Assembly: GCA_002403905.1 (NCBI GenBank)
Contig: DHIR01000231.1
Coordinates: 1-27,476, forward strand
Origin: Mucilaginibacter sp. UBA4741
GTDB lineage: Bacteria; Bacteroidota; Bacteroidia; Sphingobacteriales; Sphingobacteriaceae
Reading direction: 5' to 3'
Length of the DNA: 27,476 bases
Made by a program: the position numbers and the translations under genes. Within the stretch, counting starts at the first letter, position 1; each line of letters opens with the position of its first letter. The notes under the pieces were generated by a model. It saw only the letters and a program-made list of their open reading frames with translations. It was not told where the DNA came from and made no database searches. Positions 8,260-17,222 of this stretch are shown here, one piece after another.

Positions 8260-8346
8260 CAGTTTGCAGTTTTAAGTAAGCAGTTTGCAGTCATTTGTAT
8301 GTTCAATTGATAGTACTGCCAACTGGAAACTGCCAACTGCTAACTG
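8260..8346. repeat. Word-type inverted-repeat element between riboswitch and metH
   Basis: The left arm 8260-8291 contains copies of CAGTTTGCAGT. The right arm 8315-8346 contains inverse copies, ACTGCCAACTG and ACTGCTAACTG forms. The arms match at 24 of 32 positions when one is inverted. The right arm ends six bases before the metH ATG, so folding of the hairpin would sit directly at the ribosome entry region. Confidence 0.7.
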
Positions 8347-8352
8347 AAACAC

Positions 8353-11300
8353 ATGAGCATAAAAGAAGAACTAAAGAAACGCATCCTCATCATTGACGGC
8401 GCAATGGGTACCATGATACAACGGTACCAATTAACCGAGAAGGATTTTCGCGGAGAAAGATTTAAAGATCACCCAAGCGATCTGCAGGGAAATAATGACC
8501 TGCTTAATATTACGCGCCCGGATATTATAACAGCTATTCATACAGAATACATGGATGCCGGCGCGGATATCATTGAGACAAATACGTTTAGTACTCAAGT
8601 AATTTCGCTTGCGGATTATCACCTGGAAGAACTGGCTTATGAGTTAAGTTACGAGGGTGCCCGTATAGCGCGAGAGGCGGCCGACGAATACACTTTAAAA
8701 ACACCTAACAAACCGCGTTTTGTGGCCGGTGCCGTTGGGCCAACTAACCGTACTGCGTCATTATCGCCAGATGTTAACGATCCTGGGTACCGTGCCGTTA
8801 CGTTTGATGACCTGGCGAATGCCTATTACGACCAGGTGCGCGGTTTGGTAGATGGTGGATCGGACGTATTACTAATTGAAACCATTTTTGATACTTTAAA
8901 TGCTAAAGCAGCTTTATTTGCTGTTGATAGATATGCCAACGAAAGCGGTAAACATTTGCCGGTAATGATATCGGGCACTATTACTGATGCTTCGGGCCGT
9001 ACCCTTTCGGGGCAAACTGTCGAGGCTTTCTGGAACTCTGTAAGCCATGCTAATTTATTATCAGTAGGCCTAAATTGTGCTTTAGGGGCTAAAGAAATGA
9101 GACCGCACATACAAGAGCTTTCAGAGAAAGCGAATGTGTTTATCTCGGCTTACCCTAATGCCGGTTTACCTAACGAGTTTGGTCAATATGACGAGACCGC
9201 GCACGAAACCGCACACCAGGTTGACGATTTTATGAAAGCCGGGCTGGTAAACATTGTTGGTGGCTGCTGCGGCACAACGCCCGATCACATTAAATGTATT
9301 GCCGACAAGGCCGCTAAATATCCACCCCGCCCAATACCAGAGGTAGAACCTTTTATGCGTTTAAGCGGATTAGAAGCCGTTACCATCACCCCCGAAAGCA
9401 TTTTTGTAAATGTAGGCGAGCGGACCAATATTACAGGTTCGCCAAAATTCTCTAAACTGATATTGGCCGAGAATTATGAAGAGGCCTTAACCGTTGCACG
9501 TCAACAGGTTGAAGGTGGTGCTCAGGTGATAGACATTAACATGGACGAGGGCATGATCGACTCGGAAGCCGTAATGGTTAAGTTTTTGAACCTGGTAGCA
9601 TCCGAGCCTGATATATCCAAATTGCCAATCATGATTGATTCGTCTAAATGGACGGTTATAGAGGCCGGTTTAAAATGTATACAAGGCAAGGGTATCGTAA
9701 ACTCAATATCGCTTAAAGAGGGCGAGGAAAACTTTAAAGCATACGCCCGTAAAATATTAAGCTATGGCGCTGCCGCGGTAGTTATGGCGTTTGATGAAAC
9801 CGGCCAGGCCGACTCATTAGAGCGCCGTAAAGAAATTTGCCAGCGATCATACAATATCTTAGTGAATGAAGTTGGCTTCCCGCCGCAGGACATCATATTC
9901 GACCCGAATATTTTAACTGTAGCGACCGGCTTAGAAGAACATAACAACTATGCGGTTGACTTTATTGAAGCCACCCGCTGGATAAAACAAAACCTGCCGT
10001 ATGCTAAGGTTAGCGGTGGGGTAAGTAATATTTCGTTCTCGTTTAGAGGGAATAACGTAGTGCGTGAGGCGATGCACTCGGCATTTTTATATCATGCTAT
10101 ACAGGCTGGTATGGATATGGGTATTGTTAACGCCGGGATGCTGGAAGTTTACCAGGAAATTGATAAAGAGTTATTGGTACTGGTTGAAGATGTGTTGCTA
10201 AACCGCCGTGATGATGCTACCGAGCGACTGGTTGAATATGCCGATACTGTAAAAAGTAAAGGCAAAGAGATAGTACGCGACGAAGAATGGCGCAAAGGCC
10301 CTGTTGCCGAGCGTTTATCGCACGCGCTCGTAAAAGGCATCATTGAGTATTTAGATGATGATGTAGAGGAAGCCAGGCAGGCCTACGCCAAACCACTTGA
10401 AGTGATAGAGGGCCCGTTAATGGACGGGATGAATATTGTAGGCGACTTATTTGGCGCGGGCAAAATGTTTTTACCACAGGTTGTAAAATCTGCCCGGGTA
10501 ATGAAAAAGGCCGTGGCTTATTTATTACCATTTATCGAGCTGGAAAAACAACGTGTTATTGATGCCGGCGAAGATTCGAGCGGTAGCCGTGCCAATGCCG
10601 GTAAGGTATTAATGGCTACAGTTAAAGGCGATGTACATGATATCGGCAAAAACATTGTTGGCGTTGTACTGGCTTGTAATAATTTCGAGATCATTGACCT
10701 TGGGGTAATGGTTCCCGCGCAACGGATAATTGAGGAAGCGATAAAACAAGAGGTTGATATTATCGGCTTAAGCGGATTGATCACGCCATCGCTGGACGAA
10801 ATGGTGAATTTTGCTAAGGAGATGGAGCGTCAAAACTTCACCATCCCGTTAATTATTGGTGGTGCTACAACATCACGCATCCATGCGGCGGTAAAAGTTG
10901 CGCCTAACTATTCGGGGGCTGCTATCCACGTGTTGGACGCCTCGCGCAGCGTAACGGTTTGCAGTAGCCTGATGAACAAAGATACCCGCGACGGCTACAT
11001 CCAGGGCATAAAAGACGAGTACGAAAAAGCCCGTGAGGCCCACGCCAATAAAAAATCCGACAAACGTTTTGTAACGCTGGAGCAAGCCCGTGCCGATAAG
11101 TTCCAGATAGACCTGGATAAAGTAGCGCCGAAACCTGCCTTTACCGGAACTAAGGTTTTCGAAGCCTATCCATTGGCTGATCTGGTACCATATATTGACT
11201 GGACACCGTTTTTCCATACGTGGGAACTGCGTGGCAGCTATCCAAAAATATTTGACGATAAGTTTGTAGGCGTTGAGGCTAAGAAGTTGTATGATGATGC

Positions 11301-12039
11301 ACAGGTGTTGTTAAAAGAGATAGTAGATAATAACTTATTGCAGGCAAACGGTGTTATCGGTTTTTGGCCGGCTAACGCGGTTGGTGATGATATTGAGCTG
11401 TTTACTGATGAGAGTCGTACCCAGCAATTAACACGTATACATACCCTTCGCCAGCAATCAGAAAAAGTAAAAGGCGAGCCTTACTATGCGCTGTCTGATT
11501 TTGTTGCGCCAAAAGAAAGCGGTGTTGCCGATTATTTCGGCGGCTTCGCGGTTACAACCGGGATAGGTTGCGATGAATTAGTTGCCAAATTCGAGAAGGA
11601 TTATGATGATTATAACAGCATCATGGCTAAAGCCCTTGCTGATAGGTTAGCCGAGGCCTTTGCCGAAAAAATGCACGAGTTGGTACGTAAAGAATACTGG
11701 GGTTATTCTGCCGGCGAAGAGTTAACGGTTGAAGAACTGGTTAAAGAAGAATACCAGGGTATCCGCCCGGCACCGGGTTATCCCGCTTGCCCCGAGCATA
11801 CCGAAAAGATAACCTTATTTGAGCTGTTAAAAGCGGAAGATAATGCCCACATGCACTTAACCGAAAGTTTAGCCATGACACCGGCAGCATCTGTAAGCGG
11901 GTTTTATTTCGCGCATCCGCAATCAAGATATTTTGGTTTGAATAAGATCAGTAAAGATCAGATAGAGGATTATGCAGTTAGAAAAAATATGTCTGTAGAA
12001 ACTGTAGAACGTTGGTTGGGGCCGAATCTAAATTATTGA
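8353..12039 (+). CDS. metH: Cobalamin-dependent methionine synthase, full length
   Basis: MetH transfers the methyl group of 5-methyltetrahydrofolate to homocysteine through methylcobalamin. All four modules are present in 1228 residues. The homocysteine domain has zinc cysteines near C242 (GLNCALG) and C305-C306 ([10 protein letters not shown]). The pterin-binding domain covers about 345-620 ([14 protein letters not shown]). The cobalamin cap and binding domains run to about 900, with the lower-ligand motif DVHDIGKN at residues 760-767 followed by [12 protein letters not shown]. The SAM-activation domain has [12 protein letters not shown] near 1138. It is controlled by the upstream SAM-I riboswitch and followed in the same direction by metF, whose product supplies its methyl donor. 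The stop codon abuts the left arm of the S23 element. Confidence 0.98.
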   Translation: MSIKEELKKRILIIDGAMGTMIQRYQLTEKDFRGERFKDHPSDLQGNNDLLNITRPDIITAIHTEYMDAGADIIETNTFSTQVISLADYHLEELAYELSYEGARIAREAADEYTLKTPNKPRFVAGAVGPTNRTASLSPDVNDPGYRAVTFDDLANAYYDQVRGLVDGGSDVLLIETIFDTLNAKAALFAVDRYANESGKHLPVMISGTITDASGRTLSGQTVEAFWNSVSHANLLSVGLNCALGAKEMRPHIQELSEKANVFISAYPNAGLPNEFGQYDETAHETAHQVDDFMKAGLVNIVGGCCGTTPDHIKCIADKAAKYPPRPIPEVEPFMRLSGLEAVTITPESIFVNVGERTNITGSPKFSKLILAENYEEALTVARQQVEGGAQVIDINMDEGMIDSEAVMVKFLNLVASEPDISKLPIMIDSSKWTVIEAGLKCIQGKGIVNSISLKEGEENFKAYARKILSYGAAAVVMAFDETGQADSLERRKEICQRSYNILVNEVGFPPQDIIFDPNILTVATGLEEHNNYAVDFIEATRWIKQNLPYAKVSGGVSNISFSFRGNNVVREAMHSAFLYHAIQAGMDMGIVNAGMLEVYQEIDKELLVLVEDVLLNRRDDATERLVEYADTVKSKGKEIVRDEEWRKGPVAERLSHALVKGIIEYLDDDVEEARQAYAKPLEVIEGPLMDGMNIVGDLFGAGKMFLPQVVKSARVMKKAVAYLLPFIELEKQRVIDAGEDSSGSRANAGKVLMATVKGDVHDIGKNIVGVVLACNNFEIIDLGVMVPAQRIIEEAIKQEVDIIGLSGLITPSLDEMVNFAKEMERQNFTIPLIIGGATTSRIHAAVKVAPNYSGAAIHVLDASRSVTVCSSLMNKDTRDGYIQGIKDEYEKAREAHANKKSDKRFVTLEQARADKFQIDLDKVAPKPAFTGTKVFEAYPLADLVPYIDWTPFFHTWELRGSYPKIFDDKFVGVEAKKLYDDAQVLLKEIVDNNLLQANGVIGFWPANAVGDDIELFTDESRTQQLTRIHTLRQQSEKVKGEPYYALSDFVAPKESGVADYFGGFAVTTGIGCDELVAKFEKDYDDYNSIMAKALADRLAEAFAEKMHELVRKEYWGYSAGEELTVEELVKEEYQGIRPAPGYPACPEHTEKITLFELLKAEDNAHMHLTESLAMTPAASVSGFYFAHPQSRYFGLNKISKDQIEDYAVRKNMSVETVERWLGPNLNY

Positions 12040-12040
12040 T

Positions 12041-12487
12041 TAGTATCAAGTAACTAGTATCAAGTAGTAAGACAATAGATGCATAATTTTAAGGAGCTAA
12101 AAGTTTGGAAAGCTGGAATAGAAATAACTAAAGCCATATTTATCTTGACACGAACTTTTCCGTCTGAAGAAAAATTTGGATTAATTTCTCAAATGACTCG
12201 TTCTGCTGTTTCTATTCCTTCTAATATTGCTGAGGGTTGCGGAAGAAAATCTAATAAGGAACTGCATCAATTTCTTAACATTGCACTGGGGTCGTCATTT
12301 GAATTGGAAACTCAAACAATCATCGCCAGAGAATTTAATTACATAACCATAGAAAAATCAGAGAATATTTGTGCCGCTATTATCGAAATACAAAAAATGA
12401 TATCCGGACTGCAAAAAAGTCTAAATACATAAAAAAATATCCCTGTATTAAGTAATCTTGCTACTTGATACTAACTACTTGATACTA
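12041..12487 (+). mobile_element. Inverted-repeat-bounded element carrying an S23/IVP-type gene
   Basis: The left border (12041-12072) holds two copies of TAGTATCAAGTA 14 bp apart, then GTAAGA. The right border (12456-12487) is its inverse, with two copies of TACTTGATACTA 14 bp apart. The two borders match at about 29 of 32 positions. Between them lies one four-helix-bundle gene. The element occupies the metH-metF gap from one base after the metH stop to four bases before the metF start, and its interior is AT-richer than the flanking genes. S23/IVP genes are known from 23S rRNA intervening sequences, whose ends also pair. Calling this a mobile element is an inference from architecture. No transposase or target duplication was seen. 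Confidence 0.6.
12079..12432 (+). CDS. Four-helix-bundle protein, S23/IVP (bAvd-like) family
   Basis: The 117-residue product has the typical start MHNFKELKVWKAGIEITKAI, the central SQMTRSAVSIPSNIAEGCGR motif and the ELHQFLNIALGSSFELETQ helix of the family found in ORFs of 23S rRNA intervening sequences. The same fold is used by the accessory protein Avd of diversity-generating retroelements. The fold is an all-helical bundle that forms oligomers with a basic surface and is thought to bind nucleic acid, but the function of stand-alone members is not established. Here it lies inside a methionine operon, which its product does not explain, and between inverted repeats. No reverse transcriptase or variable-repeat pair is present in the window, so it is not a DGR component here. 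Confidence 0.93.
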   Translation: MHNFKELKVWKAGIEITKAIFILTRTFPSEEKFGLISQMTRSAVSIPSNIAEGCGRKSNKELHQFLNIALGSSFELETQTIIAREFNYITIEKSENICAAIIEIQKMISGLQKSLNT

Positions 12488-12491
12488 AACA

Positions 12492-13445
12492 ATGAAGATT
12501 ACCGAACATATAACAAACGCCAAAGGCAAAACGCTTTTCTCTTTTGAATTATTACCACCCATAAAGGGTCAAAGCATACAAGGCATTTACAACGCCATTG
12601 ATCCTTTAATGGAATTTAAACCGCCATTTATTGATGTTACCTCATCGCGCGAGGACCATGTTTATAAAGAACACCCTAACGGTTTGCTGGAGAAAGTAAG
12701 CTATCGCAAACGCCCGGGTACGGTGGCGGTATGCGCGGCTATAATGAACAAGTATAAGGTTGATGCTGTTCCGCATTTAATTTGTGGTGGTTTTACTAAG
12801 GAAGAAACCGAATACGCATTGATTGACCTACAGTTTTTAGGTATCGAAAATGTATTGGTTTTGCGTGGCGATGCCCGTAGAACAGAATCATCATTTATAC
12901 CAACTCCGGGAGGCCATAATTTTGCTACTGATCTTTTAGAGCAGGTAACTAACATGAACAAAGGCAACTACCTGCACGAAGATCATGAAGCGGTAAAGTC
13001 CGACTTTTGTATCGGCGTTGCCGGATACCCTGAAAAACACTTTGAGGCACCTAACCTTAAAACCGACTTTAAATATCTAAAGCAAAAAATAGATAATGGC
13101 GCTACTTTTATAGTAACCCAGATGTTTTATGACAATAGCAAATACGTTGAGTTTGTAAAAAACTGTCGCGATAATGGTATTAATGTGCCGATTATTCCGG
13201 GATTGAAGCCCATCACTTCGTCAAAACAATTAATCAACCTGCCAAAGATATTTCATATTGATATACCCGAAGATTTGAGTGACGCGGTACACGCCTGCAA
13301 ATCAGAAGCCGAAGTTAAAGAGGTGGGTATAGCGTTTATGATCAATCAATGTAAGGAGCTGATAAAAGTTGGCGCGCCGGTGCTGCATTTCTATACCATG
13401 GGAAACCCTGGCCCTACTAAACGGATAGCAGAAGCGATATTTTAG
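12492..13445 (+). CDS. metF: 5,10-methylenetetrahydrofolate reductase
   Basis: MetF reduces methylene-THF to 5-methyl-THF with a flavin cofactor and supplies MetH. The 317-residue product is a TIM barrel with FSFELLPP near the N terminus (containing the catalytic Glu), FIDVTSSRED, the HLICGGFTKEE loop, VLVLRGDARR, and IVTQMFYDNSKYVEF toward the C terminus, followed by IPGLKPI. The length is normal for the family. It is the second metabolic gene of the riboswitch-led unit, and its start follows the right inverted repeat of the S23 element by only four bases. Transcription probably continues from metH through the insert, since no separate promoter box is evident. A strong terminator follows. 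Confidence 0.97.
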   Translation: MKITEHITNAKGKTLFSFELLPPIKGQSIQGIYNAIDPLMEFKPPFIDVTSSREDHVYKEHPNGLLEKVSYRKRPGTVAVCAAIMNKYKVDAVPHLICGGFTKEETEYALIDLQFLGIENVLVLRGDARRTESSFIPTPGGHNFATDLLEQVTNMNKGNYLHEDHEAVKSDFCIGVAGYPEKHFEAPNLKTDFKYLKQKIDNGATFIVTQMFYDNSKYVEFVKNCRDNGINVPIIPGLKPITSSKQLINLPKIFHIDIPEDLSDAVHACKSEAEVKEVGIAFMINQCKELIKVGAPVLHFYTMGNPGPTKRIAEAIF

Positions 13446-13451
13446 AACAGT

Positions 13452-13490
13452 ACAAAAGAGCCGCCCTGAATTTCAGAGCGGCTCTTTTGT
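13452..13490. terminator. Intrinsic terminator after metF
   Basis: ACAAAAGAGCCGC (13452-13464) pairs with GCGGCTCTTTTGT (13478-13490), and the stem is extended by CTGAA/TTCAG across one mismatch. The flanking A and T tracts allow termination in both directions. Confidence 0.9.
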
Positions 13491-13500
13491 TTCTAACTAA

Positions 13501-13599
13501 TTTGTCATTGCGAACGAGGTACGAGTGTGGCAATCGCACGCTGCAGTGTCTACGCTTTTCTCCTTGCGATTGCCACGCTACGCTTACAACAATGACAAA
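13501..13599. repeat. Inverted repeat of the GTCATTGCGA / GCAATCGCA type
   Basis: TTTGTCATTG...GTGTGGCAATCGCA (13501-13538) is mirrored by TGCGATTGCCACGC...CAATGACAAA (13565-13599). The outer 10 bp and an inner block of about 12 bp pair perfectly, with a mismatched middle. It lies between the metF terminator and the end of the Fic gene. Repeats with these words are common between genes in Bacteroidota and some other bacteria. Confidence 0.75.
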
Positions 13600-13603
13600 T
13601 ACA

Positions 13604-14389
13604 TTAAACAGTAAAAGCGTTAGGCAGCATTAATAAAAAAGGAATGGCCTGGTTATAATTTAACTCGTTGTAAAATATCCCCAGCCTGTTAAGGTTTTTA
13701 TAATAGAGGTTAACGTTGGTATAATAATTCAGTTCGGTTTGCAGGTACCAGGCTTTGGGGCCAAGTTTTTGGGCAATGAACCATTTCTCTAACAAGCGCC
13801 CGGCGCGTCCGTTACCATCTTCAAAAGGGTGGATGCACACAAACAACAAGTGAATAAATGCTGCAAAATAAAAAACCTCGGCGTGGGTAAGTTGCAGTGT
13901 TTTTAGCGTTTCTATATCGGCCCAAAGCAAGTCCAGTTGTGTTGCTACCTCCCCGGGCATTGCAGCCTCAAATTGGATCCGGCCGGTATTATGTTCCATA
14001 ACCACCATATTGCCCATACGCAAAGCGCCCTGCTTATTTGCAGGTAACAGGTGTGCGGCAATTAGTTTGTGTGCGGCTAAAAAATTAGCGGCGGTTAATT
14101 GGTTTTGCTGTGCAAACAGGTAGGCCTGGTACAGGTCGTCAGGCTTTTGTACCAGGTCGGGCTGATACTCCAGGTTAAGCATTTTATGTTTTAGGTAGCT
14201 ATCCACCTCCATTCGCTCGCCCTCAATGCGCGACGAGGTTATGGCCGATACCGCTATATAATAACTAAATGTCGCCGTTGATATTTCTGCATCTTTCAAA
14301 TTATTAAAAGCTGCTTCTAAATTGCTACCGGCCTGTTTCAGGTATTGGGCAAACAGGGTAACGGGTATTATATTTAGTTGTGCTGTCAT
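13604..14389 (-). CDS. Fic/DOC family protein (class II autoinhibited)
   Basis: Fic enzymes transfer AMP or related groups from nucleotides to hydroxyls of target proteins. The 261-residue product has the full active-site motif HPFEDGNGRAGR at residues 187-198, with the catalytic His187. An N-terminal inhibitory-helix motif, SSRIEG at 52-57 ([S/T]xxxE[G/N]), places it in class II, where the Glu blocks productive ATP binding until relieved. The N terminus resembles the Fic_N region of stand-alone Fic proteins. No winged-helix domain is seen at the C terminus. It is convergent with metF and divergent from the AT-rich cassette beginning at 14594. It may be an independent regulator rather than part of that cassette. 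Confidence 0.92.
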   Translation of the reverse strand: MTAQLNIIPVTLFAQYLKQAGSNLEAAFNNLKDAEISTATFSYYIAVSAITSSRIEGERMEVDSYLKHKMLNLEYQPDLVQKPDDLYQAYLFAQQNQLTAANFLAAHKLIAAHLLPANKQGALRMGNMVVMEHNTGRIQFEAAMPGEVATQLDLLWADIETLKTLQLTHAEVFYFAAFIHLLFVCIHPFEDGNGRAGRLLEKWFIAQKLGPKAWYLQTELNYYTNVNLYYKNLNRLGIFYNELNYNQAIPFLLMLPNAFTV

Positions 14390-14434
14390 ATACAGGATAT
14401 GTTAAAGCTAACTAAAAGTTTGGAAGTATTAAGG

Positions 14435-14504
14435 TGCACAGGCTAAAGGGTATAAAGCGGCTGTGCAAGTCTCCGCTGTCCAAATGCTGATGACTTCGGA
14501 CAGC
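14435..14504. other. Two small stem-loops in the Fic-kinase intergenic region
   Basis: TGCACAG (14435-14441) pairs with CTGTGCA (14461-14467), and GCTGTCC (14475-14481) pairs with GGACAGC (14498-14504). They lie between divergent genes, near the change from GC-moderate to AT-rich sequence. The function is unknown, and 7-bp stems can arise by chance. Confidence 0.35.
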
Positions 14505-14593
14505 AGAAGTGAAAAGTAATTTAATTATAAGGTAGTTATGAATAATCTTAATAATTATTATATTTATAGAACCTTAATCAATCACATCAATTG

Positions 14594-15145
14594 ATGAATC
14601 TTAAAAACATACTATTTGTTGGTGGCATACATGGAGTTGGCAAGAGCACAATTTGCAAACAATTATGTGTTGACCTTGATATTAATTATCTTTCCGCAAG
14701 CGATGTCTTAAAATGGAAAGATATAAACGTTGATGAGAAGAATAAGAAAGTGACCAATATACCCGGTACTCAGGATAGACTTATTTCTGGATTAAATAAC
14801 TTAGTAACGCCTCACAATTATTATATATTGGATGGCCATTTTTGTTTATTCGATGCTAACGGTATTGCGACTAAAATCCCTTCTGAAACATTCAAGATTA
14901 TTAACCCCCTAAGTCTTACTATTATAACAGGCAATTTGGATGACGTTTTGAATGGACTTCAAAGTAGAGATCAAAAGAGCTATACATATGAATCGTTATC
15001 TCATATGCAGAAATTAGAAATGGAGTATGCTCAAGAACTTTCTGATGTATTAAAAATAAAACTATTTCGGTTTAGTAAAACTGAGTATTCTCTTAATTAT
15101 ACCAACATCTTAAACCAATATAATGAGAGCGTTACTAGACACTAA
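14594..15145 (+). CDS. Small P-loop NTPase (nucleotide-kinase-like)
   Basis: The product, 183 residues from the ATG at 14594 (a TTG lies one codon upstream), starts with a textbook Walker A, GGIHGVGKST (residues 10-19), right after strand one. The stretch YYILDGHFCLFD near residue 77 looks like the Walker B/substrate region of adenylate-kinase-type enzymes, and an Arg-containing lid-like segment follows (LQSRDQKSYTYES). It could phosphorylate a nucleotide, nucleoside or RNA end, or be a regulatory ATPase. It is the first of three overlapping same-strand genes and overlaps the next start by 23 bp, so the products are probably co-made. A possible -7 box, TATATTTA, lies at 14559-14566. The gene is distinctly AT-rich, suggesting transfer. 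Confidence 0.75.
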   Translation: MNLKNILFVGGIHGVGKSTICKQLCVDLDINYLSASDVLKWKDINVDEKNKKVTNIPGTQDRLISGLNNLVTPHNYYILDGHFCLFDANGIATKIPSETFKIINPLSLTIITGNLDDVLNGLQSRDQKSYTYESLSHMQKLEMEYAQELSDVLKIKLFRFSKTEYSLNYTNILNQYNESVTRH

Positions 15146-16622
15146 TATCATAATCCATAGGGAGTCCGATAAAATTCAAAATGACGGTATTGGAATATTG
15201 TTTTACTGGTTAGACAAATTAAAAATTGAAAAATGTATTCATCCTCTTACAGTAGAAGAATTAAATAAATTCAACAACAAAGGTGCTGTTGATGTGATGA
15301 ACATAAAAATAGAGAATTATCATGTTCTAAAAACGACAGCTCCAATAACTGAGGAAATCAAATTAATCAGTGAAAAGTATGATACGACTGATAACGATGC
15401 TATAGATACTAAGATACTCAATGAGGTTTACGCTGGTCGAGTAGAGTATTTAATTTCGGAAGATAAAAAGATTCATAAAAAAGCGAAGGAACTTAATATC
15501 TCAAACAAAGTATTTAAGATTGACGAGTTCCTTGAAAAAGTGTCATCAGAAAACCCTGATTTAATTGATTATAAAGTTTTAGCTGTTAAAAAAGCCTATT
15601 TTGGAGAGATTGACTTAGGGAATAACTTTTTTGATGGTTTTCGGTCAGATTATAAAGAATTTGATACCTGGTTTAACAAAAAATCTGACGAGCTATCATA
15701 TGTTTGTTATCACGCAGAGACGCTATGTGCCTTTTTATATATCAAAGTTGAAAATGATAAAGAAAGTTATTCAGATATCAACCCGCCTTTCGTCCCTAAA
15801 AAAAGGTTAAAAATAGGTACTTTTAAAGTTACAGCTAACGGGTTTAAAATAGGTGAGCGCTTTTTAAAAATAATTTTTGATAATGCGACCATAAACAAAG
15901 TTGAGGAGATATATGTAACTATTTTTGATAAAAGTTCTGATCAATTAAGATTAATATCATTGTTAGAAGAGTTTGGATTTGAGCATCATGGTGAGAAAAA
16001 AACAATCAATGGAATTGAAAAAGTTTATGTAAAATCATTTGGGGGTAGCGTTACACCTAATCGTAGTTTACCAAAAGTAACATTCCCTGCCAGTATACAA
16101 GATTCAGATGTATTTATAGTTCCTATACATCCGATTTATCATACTGAACTATTTCCCGATTCGATTCTGCGTACAGAAAGCCCTAAAGATTTTGTTGAAA
16201 ATGAACCTCATCGTAATGCGATTAGTAAGGTATATGTATCGCGTTCACATGAACGTAATTTAAATAGTGGAGATTTAATTGTCTTTTATAGAACGGGTGG
16301 CATTTATGCTGGAGTAGCAACTACGGTTGGCATAGTTGAATCTGTAATTACTGACATACCTAATGAGGAAACATTTATTAAACTATGCCGTAAAAGAAGC
16401 GTATTTACCGACGAAGAATTACGTGGGCAATGGAATAAATATCCACAAAGCCGCCCTTTCATTGTTAATTTTCTCTATGCGGGGTCATTTAAGAGGCGTC
16501 CGAATTTGAAGTGGCTTAATGAAAATGGAGTTATACCAGATATAAAAGACATGCCGCGAGGATTTAGAGCTATAAGTAGAAATGATTTTAATAATATTGT
16601 GAAATATTCTAAAAACAAATGA
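15123..16622 (+). CDS. PIN - GNAT-like - EVE/ASCH-like fusion protein
   Basis: The 499-residue product shows three parts. Residues 1-135 are a PIN nuclease domain: ALLDTNIII with D6, E45/E46 in TVEELNKF, D90/D92/D95 in TTDNDAIDTK and ED113-114 in ISEDKKIHKKAK give the acidic metal site. Residues about 155-305 look like a GNAT acetyltransferase: LKIGTFKVTANGFKIGERFL resembles the acetyl-CoA loop region, and LISLLEEFGFEHHG is the typical late helix-strand. Residues about 325-495 resemble a PUA-fold EVE/ASCH module (RNLNSGDLIVFYRTGGIYAGVATTVGIVESV). PIN domains cut RNA, GNAT toxins acetylate aminoacyl-tRNA and PUA-like modules read RNA or modified bases, so RNA targeting is the natural inference. 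It overlaps the ASCH gene by 4 bp. The PIN call is secure; the other two rest on pattern. Confidence 0.72.
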   Translation: MRALLDTNIIIHRESDKIQNDGIGILFYWLDKLKIEKCIHPLTVEELNKFNNKGAVDVMNIKIENYHVLKTTAPITEEIKLISEKYDTTDNDAIDTKILNEVYAGRVEYLISEDKKIHKKAKELNISNKVFKIDEFLEKVSSENPDLIDYKVLAVKKAYFGEIDLGNNFFDGFRSDYKEFDTWFNKKSDELSYVCYHAETLCAFLYIKVENDKESYSDINPPFVPKKRLKIGTFKVTANGFKIGERFLKIIFDNATINKVEEIYVTIFDKSSDQLRLISLLEEFGFEHHGEKKTINGIEKVYVKSFGGSVTPNRSLPKVTFPASIQDSDVFIVPIHPIYHTELFPDSILRTESPKDFVENEPHRNAISKVYVSRSHERNLNSGDLIVFYRTGGIYAGVATTVGIVESVITDIPNEETFIKLCRKRSVFTDEELRGQWNKYPQSRPFIVNFLYAGSFKRRPNLKWLNENGVIPDIKDMPRGFRAISRNDFNNIVKYSKNK

Positions 16623-16999
16623 AAGTAATATTATCGATTAAGCCAGAGTTCGCTTTTAAAATTTTTGACGGCACCAAATTGTTTGAATTTAGAAAGTCGA
16701 TTTTTAAAAACCCATCAATAAGTAAAATTATTGTATATGCCTCGTCCCCTGTTCAACAAGTGATAGGTGAATTTGAAATAGATGAAATACTAAAGTTTGA
16801 AAAAAATAAATTGTGGGAGTTAACACACAAAGAATCAGGCATATCAGAGCATTTTTTCTTTAAATATTTCGAAGAAAAAGTAGATGGTTATGCAATTAAG
16901 ATAAAAAATATAAAGAAATATAAAGAGCCGAAGAATCTTAAAAACGATTTTAATATACTACCCCCTCAGTCATTCGCGTATTATAGACCCGCTGTGTAA
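16619..16999 (+). CDS. ASCH-domain protein
   Basis: The 126-residue product starts KVILSIKPEFAFKIFDGTKLFEFRKS, the hallmark of ASCH domains (a beta strand, then GxKxxEFR). IIVYASSPVQQVIGEFEIDEIL follows, matching the conserved strand that lines the putative binding cleft. ASCH domains have a PUA-like beta-barrel fold and are predicted to bind RNA; YqfB is an amidohydrolase acting on modified cytidine. The start overlaps the preceding stop in an ATGA arrangement, indicating translational coupling. The gene is AT-rich like its two partners, and the C9 tract directly after its stop marks the end of that composition. It might be an antitoxin, an RNA-modification reader or a partner enzyme. Confidence 0.8.
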   Translation: MKVILSIKPEFAFKIFDGTKLFEFRKSIFKNPSISKIIVYASSPVQQVIGEFEIDEILKFEKNKLWELTHKESGISEHFFFKYFEEKVDGYAIKIKNIKKYKEPKNLKNDFNILPPQSFAYYRPAV

Positions 17000-17222
17000 C
17001 CCCCCCCCTCTAGCGCGAGTTGCAGCGTTGGCAAAAGCGTGGTGTACTCGTGCCGCAACGCCCTGATAATTACTATCACTTCGCCCTGCATTACAAAGTA
17101 CGGCAACATGGCCCAACAAAATGGGGCGCTAGTTTGTCACCACATTTTAAGTTAAGTTTTTTAACCGGTGGGGTGGTTGTAGTTAAGGCACCAATGAGTA
17201 TGCATAAAAGGTGTTAAAAATA

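Noticed and set aside
12079..12432. S23/IVP gene as part of a diversity-generating retroelement
   Set aside because: No reverse transcriptase, template repeat or variable repeat was seen in the window.
12041..12487. The repeated words as a CRISPR array
   Set aside because: Only two copies occur per side, in inverse orientation, with 2-bp spacing rather than spacers. No cas genes are present.
13501..13599. Inverted repeat after metF as a second terminator
   Set aside because: A strong terminator already lies at 13452-13490. The repeat lacks a T tract and its words are those of a dispersed intergenic repeat.
13604..14389. Fic gene as part of the kinase-PIN-ASCH cassette
   Set aside because: It is transcribed in the opposite direction, has a composition like the core genes and carries its own autoinhibitory motif.
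17020..17217. 65-codon open frame in the gene-free stretch
   Set aside because: It has no recognisable motif, an unlikely composition and a start next to the C9 tract. It is probably chance.
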